NCBI GenBank assembly: GCA_027924585.1 | Contig: BSBM01000050.1 | Span: forward strand, 6,910,501-6,974,500 | DNA: 64,000 nucleotides | Direction: 5' to 3' | Source of the DNA: Larix kaempferi | Taxonomy: Eukaryota; Streptophyta; Pinopsida; Pinales; Pinaceae | Shown: positions 1 through 11,270 of the stretch, in pieces | Numbering within the stretch: position 1 is the first letter of the stretch | Layout of the letters: the number at the start of each line of letters is the position of its first letter | The notes under the pieces: generated by a model | Database searches by the model: none | Seen by the model: the letters and a program-made list of their open reading frames with translations, nothing else | What the model was told of the DNA's origin: nothing | Position numbers and translations under genes: made by a program

Positions 1-772
1 GAAATTGGCTAAGGCAAGAAACTAGTCATCCACTAGTTCTCTCTTCACAAATGCAATTTTTCTCAAATCATCAAAATCCATTCTCATAATTGATTTCTAC
101 ATTTTATAACCAACATTATCCTTCAAGCGGTCGAAATCCTCTCAATAGATTCAATAAATTTCCATTTAGAAAATATTCCTCATTTGCCACTTGTCTCCTA
201 GTTCCAACCTTCCATCTTATCCCAAATTCGAATTTGAGTCTCTTTAGCTTCCCCCAACTCCATGAGTGCCTTCCTTGAGCCTATTTTTGGGGCTGACATG
301 TCATAATGGTCAGGTGTAAGAACTCAGGTCTGAATTTTGTCATAGATGCTTCATTATTGTTGTCATAAAACTAGGGAATCTAACCCAAGTGTCCACTAGT
401 CTCCAATTTGACTCTTCCTCTCCCATGGAGGTTACTATTCCATCCCATTTCGACCTAAAATGCTCAATGCCATGTGTTATGACTTACCAACTCACCCAAG
501 AGTGTTCACCTTCCCATGAATTCGAATTGGCAAGAGAAAGCTGCCATGTGTCATTGAAAAATCAAGCTAGTGTGGGTCCCACCACCTCCATATGTCTCCA
601 AAACCACTTGCCACTTAGAATTTCTCTTGAATTTATTTATTCACCATATTTATTAAATGCTTGAACCCTTCTAATGTCTAAATATGATTTATTAGCTTCC
701 TTATTATCATCCCACATGTGCCCATCCAACCTAGGAAACTAGTAGGATTGATGGGATTGTCTTACTATGCAC
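1..772. other. Unassigned flank, no gene recognised
   Basis: No reading frame here resembles a known protein; the open frames at 90-278 and 389-664 are short and lack a recognisable motif. The stretch lies beyond the point (about 773-800) where the pol similarity of element A stops. It may be older repeat DNA or the sequence brought next to A by a deletion. I see no LTR ends, PBS or tandem repeat in it. Confidence 0.5.
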
Positions 773-1156
773 TTATTTGAATGGGGACATTATAGGAAGC
801 CGGATGAGTTTTGCGTTGGGATAAGTTTTTATCTCATGCACAATGACAGCATAATCAATCACGAGTATTTCTTCATATCTCCATGCGAATACGTCGTGAA
901 ATTGTTTAAACAAGGTCGTATAAGTTTTGATGTCTTCTAAAGAGAAATTTTGGCCAATATGGATATGTTCCACGACAGCGGGTTTCGCCGAGATGTCAAC
1001 GATAGTGGTAGGCATAATGTTTTCCAAATTCCCTTCGGTTACCGTACCTTGGGTGAGAATAGGATACTGAGAGTTGGAAATGACATTTGGTGAAATAATA
1101 GTGTGAATATCATTCTCTGCCATGTCTAAATTTCGGAAGAAGGATGATCAATGGTG
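773..1156 (-). pseudogene. Element A: protease-to-RT linker fragment of Ty3/gypsy pol
   Basis: A minus-strand frame of 116 codons (773-1123) has the pattern FSLEDIKTYTTLFKQFHDVFAW followed by HEIKTYPNAK, which in Ty3/gypsy polyproteins lies just before the RT domain. The frame continues upstream to 1156. Across the inserted element B (1162-14074) it is in phase with the coding sequence ending at 14080, apart from one in-frame TGA in the fragment near 1146-1148. So the two pieces were one pol gene of element A, cut by B. After the NAK motif the similarity is lost and the RT palm is missing, so A is truncated here as well as interrupted. Lineage within Ty3/gypsy is not certain. Confidence 0.75.
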
Positions 1157-1161
1157 ATGGT

Positions 1162-4138
1162 TGGTGAGCTCTTAGAATGGATGCCTAATGAGGGAAGCTA
1201 GACCAAGAGCCTACTTTAATTATCAAGCTGGGGGACATACAAAATTCATAGGTGCCAACACTATATGTGCTCTAGAGGAGATTCTTCGTTGTGTTTGGGG
1301 TGTTAGTATAGATCTTATATGTTTATCTAATCAAGAAGAAGGTGAGCTAAAAACACTGTAAATCTATGAATGACAAATTCCTATGTTAAGAAGTTTAAAT
1401 GCTGAAAACTGTAAATCTACAATAAGAATTGAATTGCTGAAAACAGTAAATCTACACTAAGGATTTGAATGTTGAAGCTTGGTAAATTGTCAAGTCCCCT
1501 CCCATCAGACCGAGGCAGGGAGAGAACATGACACTAAAACTGGGCATCTAGCCCCATATCCATTAAGTAAAATTCACTGATAATAAAATACATATACATA
1601 TGCATATAGTAATTAAACACAACGGAATTAAATTCATGTTTAATATCTAACATACATTTAACATTTTGATGACATCCATTACATAAAGACATTTCAGAAT
1701 TTATAAAAGAGAGTACTTATCTTGAAATGAAGTAATCCCGAGCAACTAGCTATGCAACTGCAACGTTCCACCCAACCATAGGCCAATTGTGCTCATAAAT
1801 CTCTCAGCACAATTGCCACACCCGAGCTGGGCATGAATTCTACAAGGAAAAGGGAACAACAGACTCACACATAACCAAAATACACCAAAATCAGCCAAGC
1901 CAATCCATAGTTGGGTTTATCAGGCTGCTAAGGCAAAGGGAGAGCAAGAATTGCTAAGCTAGTGAGCTGAGATACAGATCCACGGATACCTCTACAAGAT
2001 CTATCTAGCTTGGCACCCACAATGCCTACACACCCCACTCATGGAAGCATTCCTTTCATCAATACACAGTCCCTCAGGCCATACCTTCCATTCTAGTGTT
2101 GTTCAAGGTGTGCATAGAAGAGTAGCCAGCCCTTTTGATCTTTTTGAGAGGTTACTCCCCTCACTAGGTTTATCAAACCAATTCTGTCCACTTCCACTCC
2201 ACATTTCTTGCTCACAGGTTCAAACCAAAATAGAGATGCACATAACAACAAAATCCAAATTATTGGGCATGAAGGGAAACATTTTTACAGTGGGATATCC
2301 AAAATGGGGTTTCCATTAGCTGCATAAAAACATTGGGAAACCAAAAACGAAATGGAAATTGGGGAATCAACCCTGGGAGAGCAAAATCGTTTCCAAAAAA
2401 CGTTTATGGGCATTCAAGGGACAAAAAAGGCCTCCATAAACCCCAAAATCGTGACTCCCTTCCTCCCAGCCATTGTGCAATACAAAAACAAGTTCCTAGG
2501 CATGGAAAATGCAGGAAAATGGTGAAAAATGTGATGGGGAAAGCTCAGCTAGGTCAGACTGCGTGAGAGGGAAAAGGCCATGGGTGAAAGATGGCTTTGG
2601 GCACCATTTCGTGGGTGTTTTCTTGCCCAAGAAGCAAAAATACGAATTCCCAAGTAGATGGCTTGCCCATGCACGAAATTGGCTTCCATACCTCTTCATT
2701 CCCAAGGAATTAACTACCCCAACCAACTCTTGGAAGAATTAAATGATTGGGTGCATAAGTCAAAATGGGTAGTTGGTGGTTTATGGGTTTTCTCATGAAA
2801 TTTGGCTTAACACTATTGGCTCAAGGGTTTGAATAATTTCCCTCCCTATTCCTTGTGAAATCATGCCCCCATCTCTTTGTTGCATTGCATAGCTAGTTGT
2901 GGGTATTTCATTAAAATTCATATTTACATGATGTCTTAATTTACATTGTGCCTGTCTAGCACAAGAACCATATGCATATATTTTAATTTTCGATGCATAA
3001 AATGCTAAATCGATGGCGGGGCCTTGGCCTTGAGCTCCTCACCATGATTTAATAACAATATTTACATCATTTACAATTTTAATGCAATAGGGTCAAAATC
3101 GGGATATTACATAAATGTAATCTATGAATAAAATGCTAAAAGCTGGGATTCTAATCTAAAATACTCAAATGCTAAAAACCAAATAAAAACAAAATCCATA
3201 ACATAAATATCTACTGCTGCAAATCAACCAATCTTATCTTTTCGATTTAAACACTACAAGTGATGATCATTAAATCAAGGAACTGTAAATAATTAACCTC
3301 TATGATCTAAGTCTGATAAAATAAATATCCATGAGCTTTCTGGATCTGAATCATTGCCTTAGAACCAATATGAAAATATATGAAAAACATATGTCAAAAT
3401 ATGTGTGCGCGGAACGCAGCTACAGGACTACGGAATGTGTCCTCCTGAACTACAGAATGAGCATTGATCAACTACCGAAAATATGTTGAACGAAATTAAT
3501 ATTTTGACTGAAATAAAACCATACTATTCAAATGCCATCAAGGTATCTTCATACACGATAAGAAGTAAATCAATTCACAACATAAATGGAAAATACCTGA
3601 AAACATAGTACAGCTCTTGACTTATGTGTTGGAGGGGCCCTCTCCAACCTGTACTCAGGAGTATAGAAAATTTATAAATGTAGGTTGGAAAGTAACATCG
3701 GTCTTCTTATTAAAATAATAACTTCATGGTTCAAAAATAGTCTGTAACACAAATTGTCTCTGCATTAAAATGTAAAAACGTAATTCCTTAAATAGCAACA
3801 GGACCCCCTCGCTACCCGAGAGGTCCATATATATATTGAATAGTATTTCTTCTCTATAAGTCAGGGAAAAAGAGAGTTGATCCAAAAGTAGTCTTCCAGT
3901 CCTCGAGCTAGATTTGAGTGTTACTTCTTAGTGTACATATGCCTGCTCATTCATACTCATTTTCATGTAATTAGTTTATAGAAGACACCCTTTAAGCATA
4001 AAAAGAATAATATTAAAACATCTTCATTAAATAATCAAAGTAAATCATTAACCCACAAAACAAGTGTATTTCCTTCATCATATCTTGTGTTTTACTATGG
4101 CAAAAAGGCTATAGGATACCTATAATTTGGGTTCATCA
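1162..4138 (-). repeat. Element B 3' LTR, split by solo LTR S
   Basis: This copy matches the LTR at 12693-14074 along its length, for example the shared block at 1167-1270 and 12697-12800 and again from 3117 onward. Without the 1,629-bp insertion and duplicated target it is about 1,348 bp, against 1,382 bp for the partner. Most of the difference is an indel near 3838/13729, where the partner carries about 50 extra bases. Confidence 0.9.
1488..3111 (-). mobile_element. Solo LTR S of a Ty3/gypsy-type element
   Basis: A 1,624-bp block sits inside the 3' LTR of B between direct repeats TAAAT (1483-1487 and 3112-3116). The partner LTR keeps the uninterrupted site with a single TAAAT at 13014-13018. 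On the minus strand it begins TGTAATATCCCG and ends GGGGACTTGACA, the usual TG...CA form of plant gypsy LTRs. No PBS, polypurine tract, internal domain or second copy is present, so it is a solo LTR left by LTR-LTR recombination. Open frames within it (for example 2041-2319 and 2333-2566) match nothing I recognise and are probably chance. Confidence 0.88.
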
Positions 4139-4152
4139 TCTCCCCCGTGCTT
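4139..4152 (-). other. Element B polypurine tract
   Basis: On the minus strand the sequence GCACGGGGGAGA lies directly before the 3' LTR start TGATGAACCC. This is the position and base composition expected for the plus-strand primer of reverse transcription. Confidence 0.7.
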
Positions 4153-4198
4153 AAAGGATTCACCCATCCTTGGGTGACACACTCGAATCTTCTATAGC

Positions 4199-6382
4199 TT
4201 ATTTGATGTCCCATGCGACCATTCTTTGAGTTCCTTCTTTCCTATAGTAACCCATGCTCTGATCATCCCTGACCCATGCTCTTTTCTCTTCTTCCTCATT
4301 AATATACTCTTTAATAATAAGAGGAAGGAAAAATGGAGGATTTAGCTTCATGCCAATCCATCTGAGTTGATTCTTAATCAAGGATTCTCTGTATAGCTTA
4401 GCTTTGACGAGAGCAACTTCTATTCTGAGAGGAGAATGAGGCTCCTTCTTTCTCAAATCATCTCCAATCCTTTCCCACCTGTCACTGATGGCCTCCTGTA
4501 CCTCTTTGTATGAGCATTGCAGGGTGAGATCAAAGTGTGTGACTTCCTCCTTATGTTTTTCAAGCACGATAGGAATTATCTCTTCATCAGTGGTGATAGT
4601 TTGGTGGCCCTCAAGTACCCTTTCAGGGTGAGATGTCCTTGCCCTGATCCATAATTGATTTTGCCACTTCTCTGCAAGGTATATATGATCATCCTGTGCC
4701 CTTTCCACCTCGTGGTTCATCCAGGAGCATAATGCTCTCTACTGGAAGTCGCCTAGATATGGATTAGGTGACCAGTTAGGTGTGCTTGGCACCAAGAAGT
4801 TGTTCAAGAAGAATTCACATAGTTGGTCCTTTTCCAACTCTGTGCAGTCCAAAGAAGTGTCCAAAAATTCCCTTGTAGTGTTCAGTTCCAGAGACAAGCC
4901 TTGTTTTAGCCTTTGCAGCTAGAACCTTCCCCACTTTTCCTTTAAGTAGAGCATATAGACTCTGGATGGGGGTCTGAGTTGCAGTATTTCATCATGGATT
5001 TTTGTAGTGGTTTTCAGGGTGTCCTCTAGCTAGATAATTTTCTGATCTTTTTGGGCTAACTCCTCTTGTACTTGGGCCAATTTCTCCCTTAATGTTGAAT
5101 TTTGCTGCTCTGCCATTTTTAACTCTCCTGTGTGCTACATTTTCAAAATTTGTGTCTTTTCATGCACAAAGAGTGAGGTTGCTGGTGGAGTTGGATGGAT
5201 TCTTTGTGTTCTTGCCTCAATCTTTAGTGTTTCCAACTTTTCCTTTACCTTTTCCAATTCTACCAGTGCCTTATCTAGCCGGTCAGTGGCTTCAGGGTTT
5301 ACATCGTGGTCAGCAGGGTTCACATCCCGACCAGTGGGGTTCCATTGGTCATCATCCTGTTCCTCAGGTGTGGTTGGGTCGTCCTGATCTACCCAATCAT
5401 CATCACCATCAGATACGTCCTGAATTATTGGATTGGGCTCCCTTTCTATCTCCTTTTCATGCCTGATTTTGGGTGGCTGTGTGAACCTTTTTCTTCGCCG
5501 CTTTGGCCCTTTCTCACTAGTGGAAACCCTTGATTCCTTTTGGAGGGAGCTATCTCTTGAATGATTAATTTTTATCAAGGTATCAGCCACACTCTCCAGG
5601 TCAATTTTTCTTTTAGCTCCTGATGTATAAGCGGTCTTGGCTTTTGGCCCAGAAGCTAGGGGTATGCTGACAATAGGTGTATCCTTCATCCTCTGTACAT
5701 CCTCGATTGAGATTACCACAAATTCCTCCCACGAAATTTCTGGGACCTGTACTGTTAAATCTTCATGAATTATCAATTTGATTATCCCATGGTGGGCTAA
5801 CGCATCCTCTTTTACTTCAATGACTTTCTTGCTCATTTCACCCAATGGCAGCAGAAGAAAATAAGGAATACTTATGCTGTTGTTAGGTGTGATGTGGCTC
5901 CTATGAATCAGAAGATCCAAAATTCAAAAATGGAAGAGAGGGACATAACTCATCCTCCCTGTACATGTTACATATTTCTGAACGACAACAGCTACTTCAT
6001 CCCAAAGTGTTGGCATAGTGACCCTCTTGACCCCATTTTTTTCTTCTTCATAAGCCTCTTTAGGTCCAAAGAAAACTGTCTTTGCACTCTTGTTGGCTTC
6101 CCTGTCTTCCTTGGCCCAATGTAGACCCATGGGTAGCCCTGTGTATTTTGCAATGGATTCCTCATCCATCTTGATACAAAGTCCTCTAACCCAGGTGACA
6201 AATTGCTCTTTTTTGATGTGTTTTAAGTTTCTTGCAAATTCCAAAGCTACCTCTGTATTACACCCCCTCAACCCTGAGATGAAGGGAATCCAACTCGCAT
6301 TACGGAGGATAGATAAAACCCTTGGGTTTTCATAAATGGACCTATGATCCTTTGGTTCACTCTTTTTGAACCCTTTTGTCAT
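4199..6382 (-). pseudogene. Element B: extra ORF between integrase and 3' LTR (coiled-coil protein)
   Basis: Three minus-strand pieces (5924-6382, 5135-5920, 4199-4720) and the stretch between the last two share one frame, giving about 728 codons broken by a few in-frame stops (for example just after 5924 and 5135). The N-terminal 150 residues contain WVRGLCIKMDEESIAKYTGLP, which resembles the plant transposon-associated domain often called Transposase_32 (PF20167); that is my recollection and needs a profile search. The middle holds a basic patch (KGPKRRRKRF) and a very acidic stretch (DGDDDWVDQDDP). Beyond it come heptad-like segments rich in E, K and L (LDKALVELEKVKEKLETLKI; LREKLAQVQEELAQKD). 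Its place after integrase is that of env-like ORFs in Athila and SIRE elements, but I see no clear signal peptide or transmembrane anchor. Function unknown. Confidence 0.7.
4721..5134 (-). pseudogene. Element B extra ORF, stop-containing middle section
   Basis: This stretch joins the two longer open pieces of the extra ORF in the same frame. It encodes a predicted coiled coil near 5030-5115 and then a region with LCEFFLNNFLVPSTPNW near 4770-4830. In-frame stops near 5032, 4920 and 4740 break it. It has no independent gene. Confidence 0.55.
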
Positions 6383-6424
6383 CCTTCGATTTTTTTATTG
6401 TAATCATCAAAATGAAACTTTTGA

Positions 6425-6673
6425 GTGTGGCTGACTTTCCTCACTGGCCAGGATCGATTAACAGGTTCGAAGGCAGCTTGTAGGCAGAGTGACAATGCAA
6501 ACTCTCAGTTTTCCTTCTCTTGGAAAGCTTGTATTTGCAAAATTGGGTCTTTCCATCGATTATGCCGCCTCATTTACTGTTTTACCCCACTCTTCCTGAT
6601 AATTTTGGCACGTACCTGCCACCTTAGTGCTGGCTCGCTTGAGGGTATGGCATGCTTGCGTGAATATATGGAA
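6425..6673. other. Element B spacer, no gene seen
   Basis: Non-coding sequence between the start of the extra ORF and the 100-bp repeat array. The plus-strand frame 6425-6688 lies antisense to the element and matches nothing known. Confidence 0.4.
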
Positions 6674-6890
6674 GGCTCGCTTGAATAGATTGGTTTCTTG
6701 ATTGAATTATGTAGTGCCTGATATTTTTGCTGGCTGAGTTGAATACATGACTGGCTCGCTTGAATATATGGCAGGCTCGCTTGAATAGATTGGTTGCTTG
6801 ATTTAATTATGTAGTGCTTGATATTTTTGTTGTATGAGTTGAATACATGACTGGCTCACTTGAATATATGGCAGGCTCGCTTGAATATTG
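6640..6890. repeat. 100-bp tandem repeat, about 2.5 copies
   Basis: The string GGCTCGCTTGAATA recurs at 6674, 6774 and 6874, exactly 100 bp apart, with shared flanks (TTGATTGAATTATGTAGTG, GAGTTGAATACATGACTGGC). Shorter GGCTCGCTTGAATATATGG sub-repeats occur within units. It lies in the noncoding part of element B between integrase and the extra ORF. Confidence 0.85.
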
Positions 6891-6998
6891 ATACCTGGCA
6901 CTCTTGATTTGATTTATTTGCAGGATGTTGGTTAGTTCTTCATGGGGATGTATGATTTCCTGCAAATTTACTTGTGATTACCTTGAGTGGATTAGTTC

Positions 6999-7140
6999 TG
7001 TTTTATTCTTTTAATTTTTCTGATTCATTTTTCTCTTATTCTTTTTTTTTCATTTCTCTTATTCTTTTTTCATTTTTTTTTCTCTTTTTTCATCAGTTTT
7101 CTTTTTTTTTCTTTTTCCTTTTTTTCCTTTTTTTTTCAAA
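6999..7140 (-). other. Long polypurine tract downstream of integrase in element B
   Basis: The plus strand is almost pure pyrimidine, with long T runs broken by C, so the sense strand of element B is a roughly 130-nt A/G tract. It starts just after the integrase C-terminus (7188) and precedes the extra ORF. It could be an expanded low-complexity tract or an internal polypurine tract acting as a second plus-strand primer; the sequence alone does not decide. Confidence 0.5.
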
Positions 7141-7187
7141 ACTGGATTTCAATTATTTTCCATGTTCTCTATCAACATCAGTTGTTG

Positions 7188-8114
7188 CTAGTAGAGTATC
7201 TGTGTGAACTCCTCTCTTGACTGTGGATTTTTGTAAAGTTTGAGTCTATGTCCATTCACTATCATGGGAAACCCTTCTTCATCAATTGTAATAATCTTCA
7301 CAACTCCATTTTCATAGATTGTTTCAATAATGTAAGGTCCAAGCCATCTAGTTGTTAGTTTTCCTTTCAAAGTGTGAAACCTGGAGTCATAGAGTAGTCC
7401 CCAGTCACCTTCCTTGAACTTTTTATCCTTTATGTGCTTGTCATGCCACTTCTTCCTTTGCTGCTGGATGATTTCAGTATGGGCAAGTGCTTGCTGGCGC
7501 TGCTCATCCAGTTGATTTAATTGTAGCATGGATTCCTATTGTATTTCTGAAAGTTCCATATTTAACTTTGCTGCAATTATTAATGTCTTTATTTCAAATT
7601 CAATTGGTAGCATAACTTTCTTTCCATAAACTAGTTCATAAGGTGTGAAGCCTGTTGTTGTCTTCCATGTGGTATTATAAGCCCAAGCTGCCTCACTTAG
7701 TCTATCTGCCTAGTCTCTTTTGTGGAGTTGAACTATCTTTGTCAAAATCCTCTCTAACTCTCTGTTGGTTACCTCAGCTTGACCATTAACTTGAGTGTGA
7801 TAGGAGGAAGACTGCCTGTGCTTAACATTGTTTCTTCGAAGTAATTCTTCTATCAGATTTGATGTAAACTATGGGCCTTGATCATAAACTAGTTCTCTTG
7901 GGACTCCAAACCTGTGGAAGATCCGCTCAGTGAAAATTTTTGCCACGTTGGTTTCATTTGTTGCAGCAAGTGTTGCTACTTCAGTCCACTTTGTAAGGTA
8001 TTCAGCGCATACCAGGATGTAGCTTTTCTAATTTGACTGTGGGTTGATTGGACCAACGAAATCAAATCCCCATTTTTCGAATGCCTCCAAGGATATTTGT
8101 GGATGGAGAGGCAT
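7188..8114 (-). pseudogene. Element B: integrase core and C-terminal domain
   Basis: Same minus-strand frame as the RNase H/integrase piece upstream, with in-frame stops at about 8115, 8035, 7875, 7712 and 7540. All three catalytic residues of the DDE core can be read: D in WGFDFVGPI (near 8070), D in VYDQGP (near 7885) and E in VNGQAEVTNREL (near 7780). The last 113 codons (7188-7529) are open and include the GPY-type motif WLGPYIIETIYENGVVKI. The enzyme would insert the cDNA into host DNA; this copy cannot make a full protein. Confidence 0.85.
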
Positions 8115-9104
8115 TTATTCTTTTTGTGTTGGCTTCCCCATTCTTTGGCAGTCATCACAATGTGAAACATATTCATAAGCATCCTTGTGGAGCGTTGGCC
8201 AATAATACCCTTTTTGTAAAATTTTATAGGTTGTCCTCTTTACAGCATAGTGTCCTCCACATGGTTCATTGTGAGTGGCATGCATTATGTCATGCACTTC
8301 ATCTTCTCTAATGCATCTTCTGAGTATCTGATCTGGTCCTTTTTTGAAGAGCATTCCCTCTATCCATGTGTAAGTGGCACTTTGTCTTATGACCTTATTC
8401 TTCTCTTTGTAGTTGTAATGTGTTGGGAATTTTCCAGTCACTAAATAGTTTGCTATGTTAGAAAACCATGGGATCCTTGTGGAGATTGTGAAAAGATGCT
8501 CATCTGGAAAACGGTCATTCACCACTTCACTGTCTTGTCCATGGGTGAGCCTAGATAGAAAGTCAGCCACTACATTGTGTTTTCCTGGCTTGTCCAAAAT
8601 TGTGATGTCAAACTCTTGCGAAAGGAGTAGCCACCTAATGATTCGATCACTTGTATTAGGTTTTTTCGTGAGATACCTTATTGCTAAATGGTTCGTATGG
8701 ACAAAAACTTGGTAACCAGTTATGTAGTGCCTGAACTTGTTAATGGCATGTATGACAGCCAAAAATTCCGTCTCTGTGACAGTATAATTTAATTCTTCCC
8801 CTGCCAAATTTTTATTGATATAATATATAGCATAGGGATTCTCGTCTCTTTCTTGTCCAAGGACAGATCCAATGGCCTTATCGGATGCATCTGAGTGGAT
8901 GTGGAATGGAAGTGTCCAATCTGGTCCTTGGAGTAATGGAGCTGTAATTTTTTTCTCCTTAAGGTTATCAAATGTTTTCATGCAATGTTTTGTCCAAATG
9001 AACTCAGTGTCCTTTGTGAGAAGGGAAAACATTGGTGCAACAATCCTGCTATAACTTTCAATAAATCTCCTGTAGTATCCTGTTTTCCCAAGGAAACTTC
9101 TCAC
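8115..9104 (-). pseudogene. Element B: RNase H and integrase zinc domain
   Basis: A 329-codon open stretch. It begins in the RT connection (MRSFLGKTGYYRRFI), continues with the Ty3/gypsy RNase H (FHIHSDASDKAIGSVLGQ with the catalytic D, then TVTETEFLAVIHAINKFRHY with the E, then VHTNHLAIRYL where the usual TDH is TNH). It ends in the integrase HHCC finger (THNEPCGGHYAVKRT ... CDDCQRMG). The N in place of the second acidic residue would weaken RNase H. It is in frame with RT upstream and integrase downstream. Confidence 0.88.
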
Positions 9105-9176
9105 ATCTCTTTATTTGAAAGGCAGTGGCAGCGTTCTGATTACTGAAACTTTTGCTTGATCAACCTCAATTCCCAT

Positions 9177-9857
9177 CTATGATATATGGTGCGCAAGAAC
9201 AATGCCTTCTTCCATTAACATTATGCATTTGTCATTGCTCAGACATAAGCTCATCTCAATACATTTTTTCAAGACTAATTCAAGATGGTTCAATGCCTGA
9301 TCAAAATTTTGGCCATAGGGTGTGAAGTCATCCATGAAGACTTCCATTTGATCATTTACAAAATCGGAGAATATACTTAATGTGGCCCTTTGAAATGTTG
9401 TTGGGGCGTTACATAGCCCAAAGGGTAGTACTCTATATGCACACGTGCCCCATGGGCATGTAAACATTGTCTTTTCTTAATCAGCTGGGTGTATTAGAAT
9501 TTGGTTGCACCCACTAAAACCATCCAAAAATGAGAAATACTTGTTCCCAGCTAATGTGTCCAGTACTTGATCGATAAATGGGAGAGGAAAGTGATCTTTC
9601 TTGGTTGCTTTATTGAGCTCTCTATAGTCCACACAAATCCTCCATTTTCCTCCTTTTTTAGGGACTATAACCAGTGGTGAGACCCATTCGCTATCAGAGA
9701 TGGGATATATGAACCCTGCATCTAATAAATTTTGTAGTTCTACTTTGACTATGTCCTTCAATGCTGGGTTCAACCTCCTTTGTGGTTGTCTGATAGGAAT
9801 AGAACCCTCTTTGATGTAAATGTAATGCTTACAAATATCAGGATGGATTCCCCTCAT
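9177..9857 (-). pseudogene. Element B: reverse transcriptase
   Basis: Two open pieces in one frame (9477-9857 and 9177-9467), separated by a stop near 9477. The first has RQPQRRLNPALKD, VPKKGGKWRICVDYRELNKA and FLDGFSGCNQI (first catalytic D). The second has PFGLCNAPTTFQRA and VFMDDFTPYG, the catalytic YxDD box in its FMDD form typical of Athila-like RTs. The frame continues upstream beyond 9857 through a protease-RT linker. It would copy the genomic RNA into cDNA in the virus-like particle. Confidence 0.9.
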
Positions 9858-10206
9858 GTCAGCATATGTCCATGTAAAATCTTTATTTTTATTTTTTTTC
9901 TGAGAGTACCTTCATTAACTACTTTTCTTGCTCTGACTTCAGATTGGAATTAATGTTGATTGTCTTTCTAGGCATAATTTCCATTGTTTTTTCTTTTTCT
10001 GATTGTTCTTCCAGAGATAGCACTTCTGCCCACATTTTATTTAAGTTCTGGTTTGCACTTTCGCCTTCTTGTTGTTGGTCTGTGTCAAAAAATTATTCAA
10101 GAACATCATTGTTAGAGGATGAATTTTGGATAAACCTATCTAAATGACTATCTTCGTCTATGGATTTTAGTGATAGTGCAGCATCAATTGTAAGGACAGG
10201 TCGTAT
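9858..10206 (-). pseudogene. Element B: protease-RT linker
   Basis: Low-complexity charged linker between protease and RT, with stops at about 9910, 10095 and 10208. It contains no recognisable catalytic motif. Plus-strand frames here are shadows. Confidence 0.55.
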
Positions 10207-10848
10207 TTATTGGTTGGATGTATCATCATAATCGTTTGTCCAGTTCTGGTATTCTAGGTATGAAGACTTCCTAGCTGGGGGATAAATCGTGATTTGTTTC
10301 CTAGCTTGTCCACTGGTGATTGTCATGTTGCCCGATCTGCATCTTATGTAAGCATCTGCAGTTTCCAGCGAAGGTCTTCCTAGTATTATCGGGTAACCAC
10401 TAAGTTTACTCTTTACTTCGATGACTATGAAATCATCTGGGTATTCCCGGGATTCTATATTGATTATCATGTCTTCGAGCATTCCTTCAGGTCTCACTGT
10501 GGATGTCTCTGCTAGTTGTAGCACAGTAGTTGTAGGTCTGATAATTGATTGGAGTCCTAGGTGTATCATAGTATCCTTGGTCATCACATTGATAGCAGCT
10601 CCTAAATCAATTAGGATTATGTATATCTGTCCGTTATTGATGATTACATTGACTACCGGGCTACCTGGATCAAGATATTTGGGGTTAACAACGATACCTA
10701 GCATTAAATCGGCCAATTGGCCTACTACATTTATCGTGTGTGCGTCACGTTTTCTTCTTCTAGGTCTTTTCAAACAACTCTGTTTAAGGAATTTGTTGCA
10801 AATAGGTACATCTCTGATGGCCTGCAAGATTGGAATTTGGATATTCAA
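10207..10848 (-). pseudogene. Element B: aspartic protease
   Basis: A 213-codon frame that includes the gag-protease junction typical of Athila-like elements (ILQAIRDVPICNKFLKQ) and the retropepsin-like domain. The active-site loop reads ILIDLGAAINVMT with D81. The flap and downstream region YPIILGRPSLETADAYIRC is the conserved LGRP box. The protease cleaves the Gag-Pol polyprotein. Its frame differs from that of RT, so at least one frameshift separates them. Confidence 0.85.
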
Positions 10849-11270
10849 GTGTTTTAATTTATTCAGAATTGCATTTTCCTCTTCTTCTTTTGTACTTCGT
10901 ACAAGTTTTTCAGGGAATGGAGGGTTTCTGTTTCGTGTGAGTGGTCAAATTTCTTCCTCCTGAGGGTTTGGTTCATTCGACTGTTAAATATGAGGTCGTG
11001 TCGTTTGTTCGTGAGCCTCATCTTCTTGATTATTCTCTGTGTGTGTGTTTTGCAATGTTTTACCGGACCTTAGATTAATTTCGTTTATCTCCAGTGTATC
11101 GACAACACAGGTTGGAAACTATACCATTTCAGTATTGTAGGCTTGTTGTTGTGGTGGCCTATTGCTGTTAGGGTTTGGAATTGGTTGGGAAGGAATTGGT
11201 GGAGGTCTGGGGGGTGGTTGATTTTTGGTGGAGGCATGATGAGTGGTTGTTGCTGCTGTAATGGAGCTCT
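10849..11270 (-). pseudogene. Element B: gag C-terminus to protease linker
   Basis: Continuation of the polyprotein toward gag. It holds LEINEINLRSGKTLQN and NPPFPEKLVRSTKEEEENAI, both common in Athila-like polyproteins. Stops and frame changes (near 11119, 10980, 10950) break it. Confidence 0.65.

Noticed and set aside
2041-2742. Open frames inside solo LTR S
   Set aside because: Short, in conflicting frames and strands, no motif; LTR sequence is non-coding in this family as far as can be seen.
4199-6382. Extra ORF of element B as a viral envelope gene
   Set aside because: The position fits, but no signal peptide, fusion peptide or transmembrane segment is visible; the charge and coiled-coil content argue otherwise.
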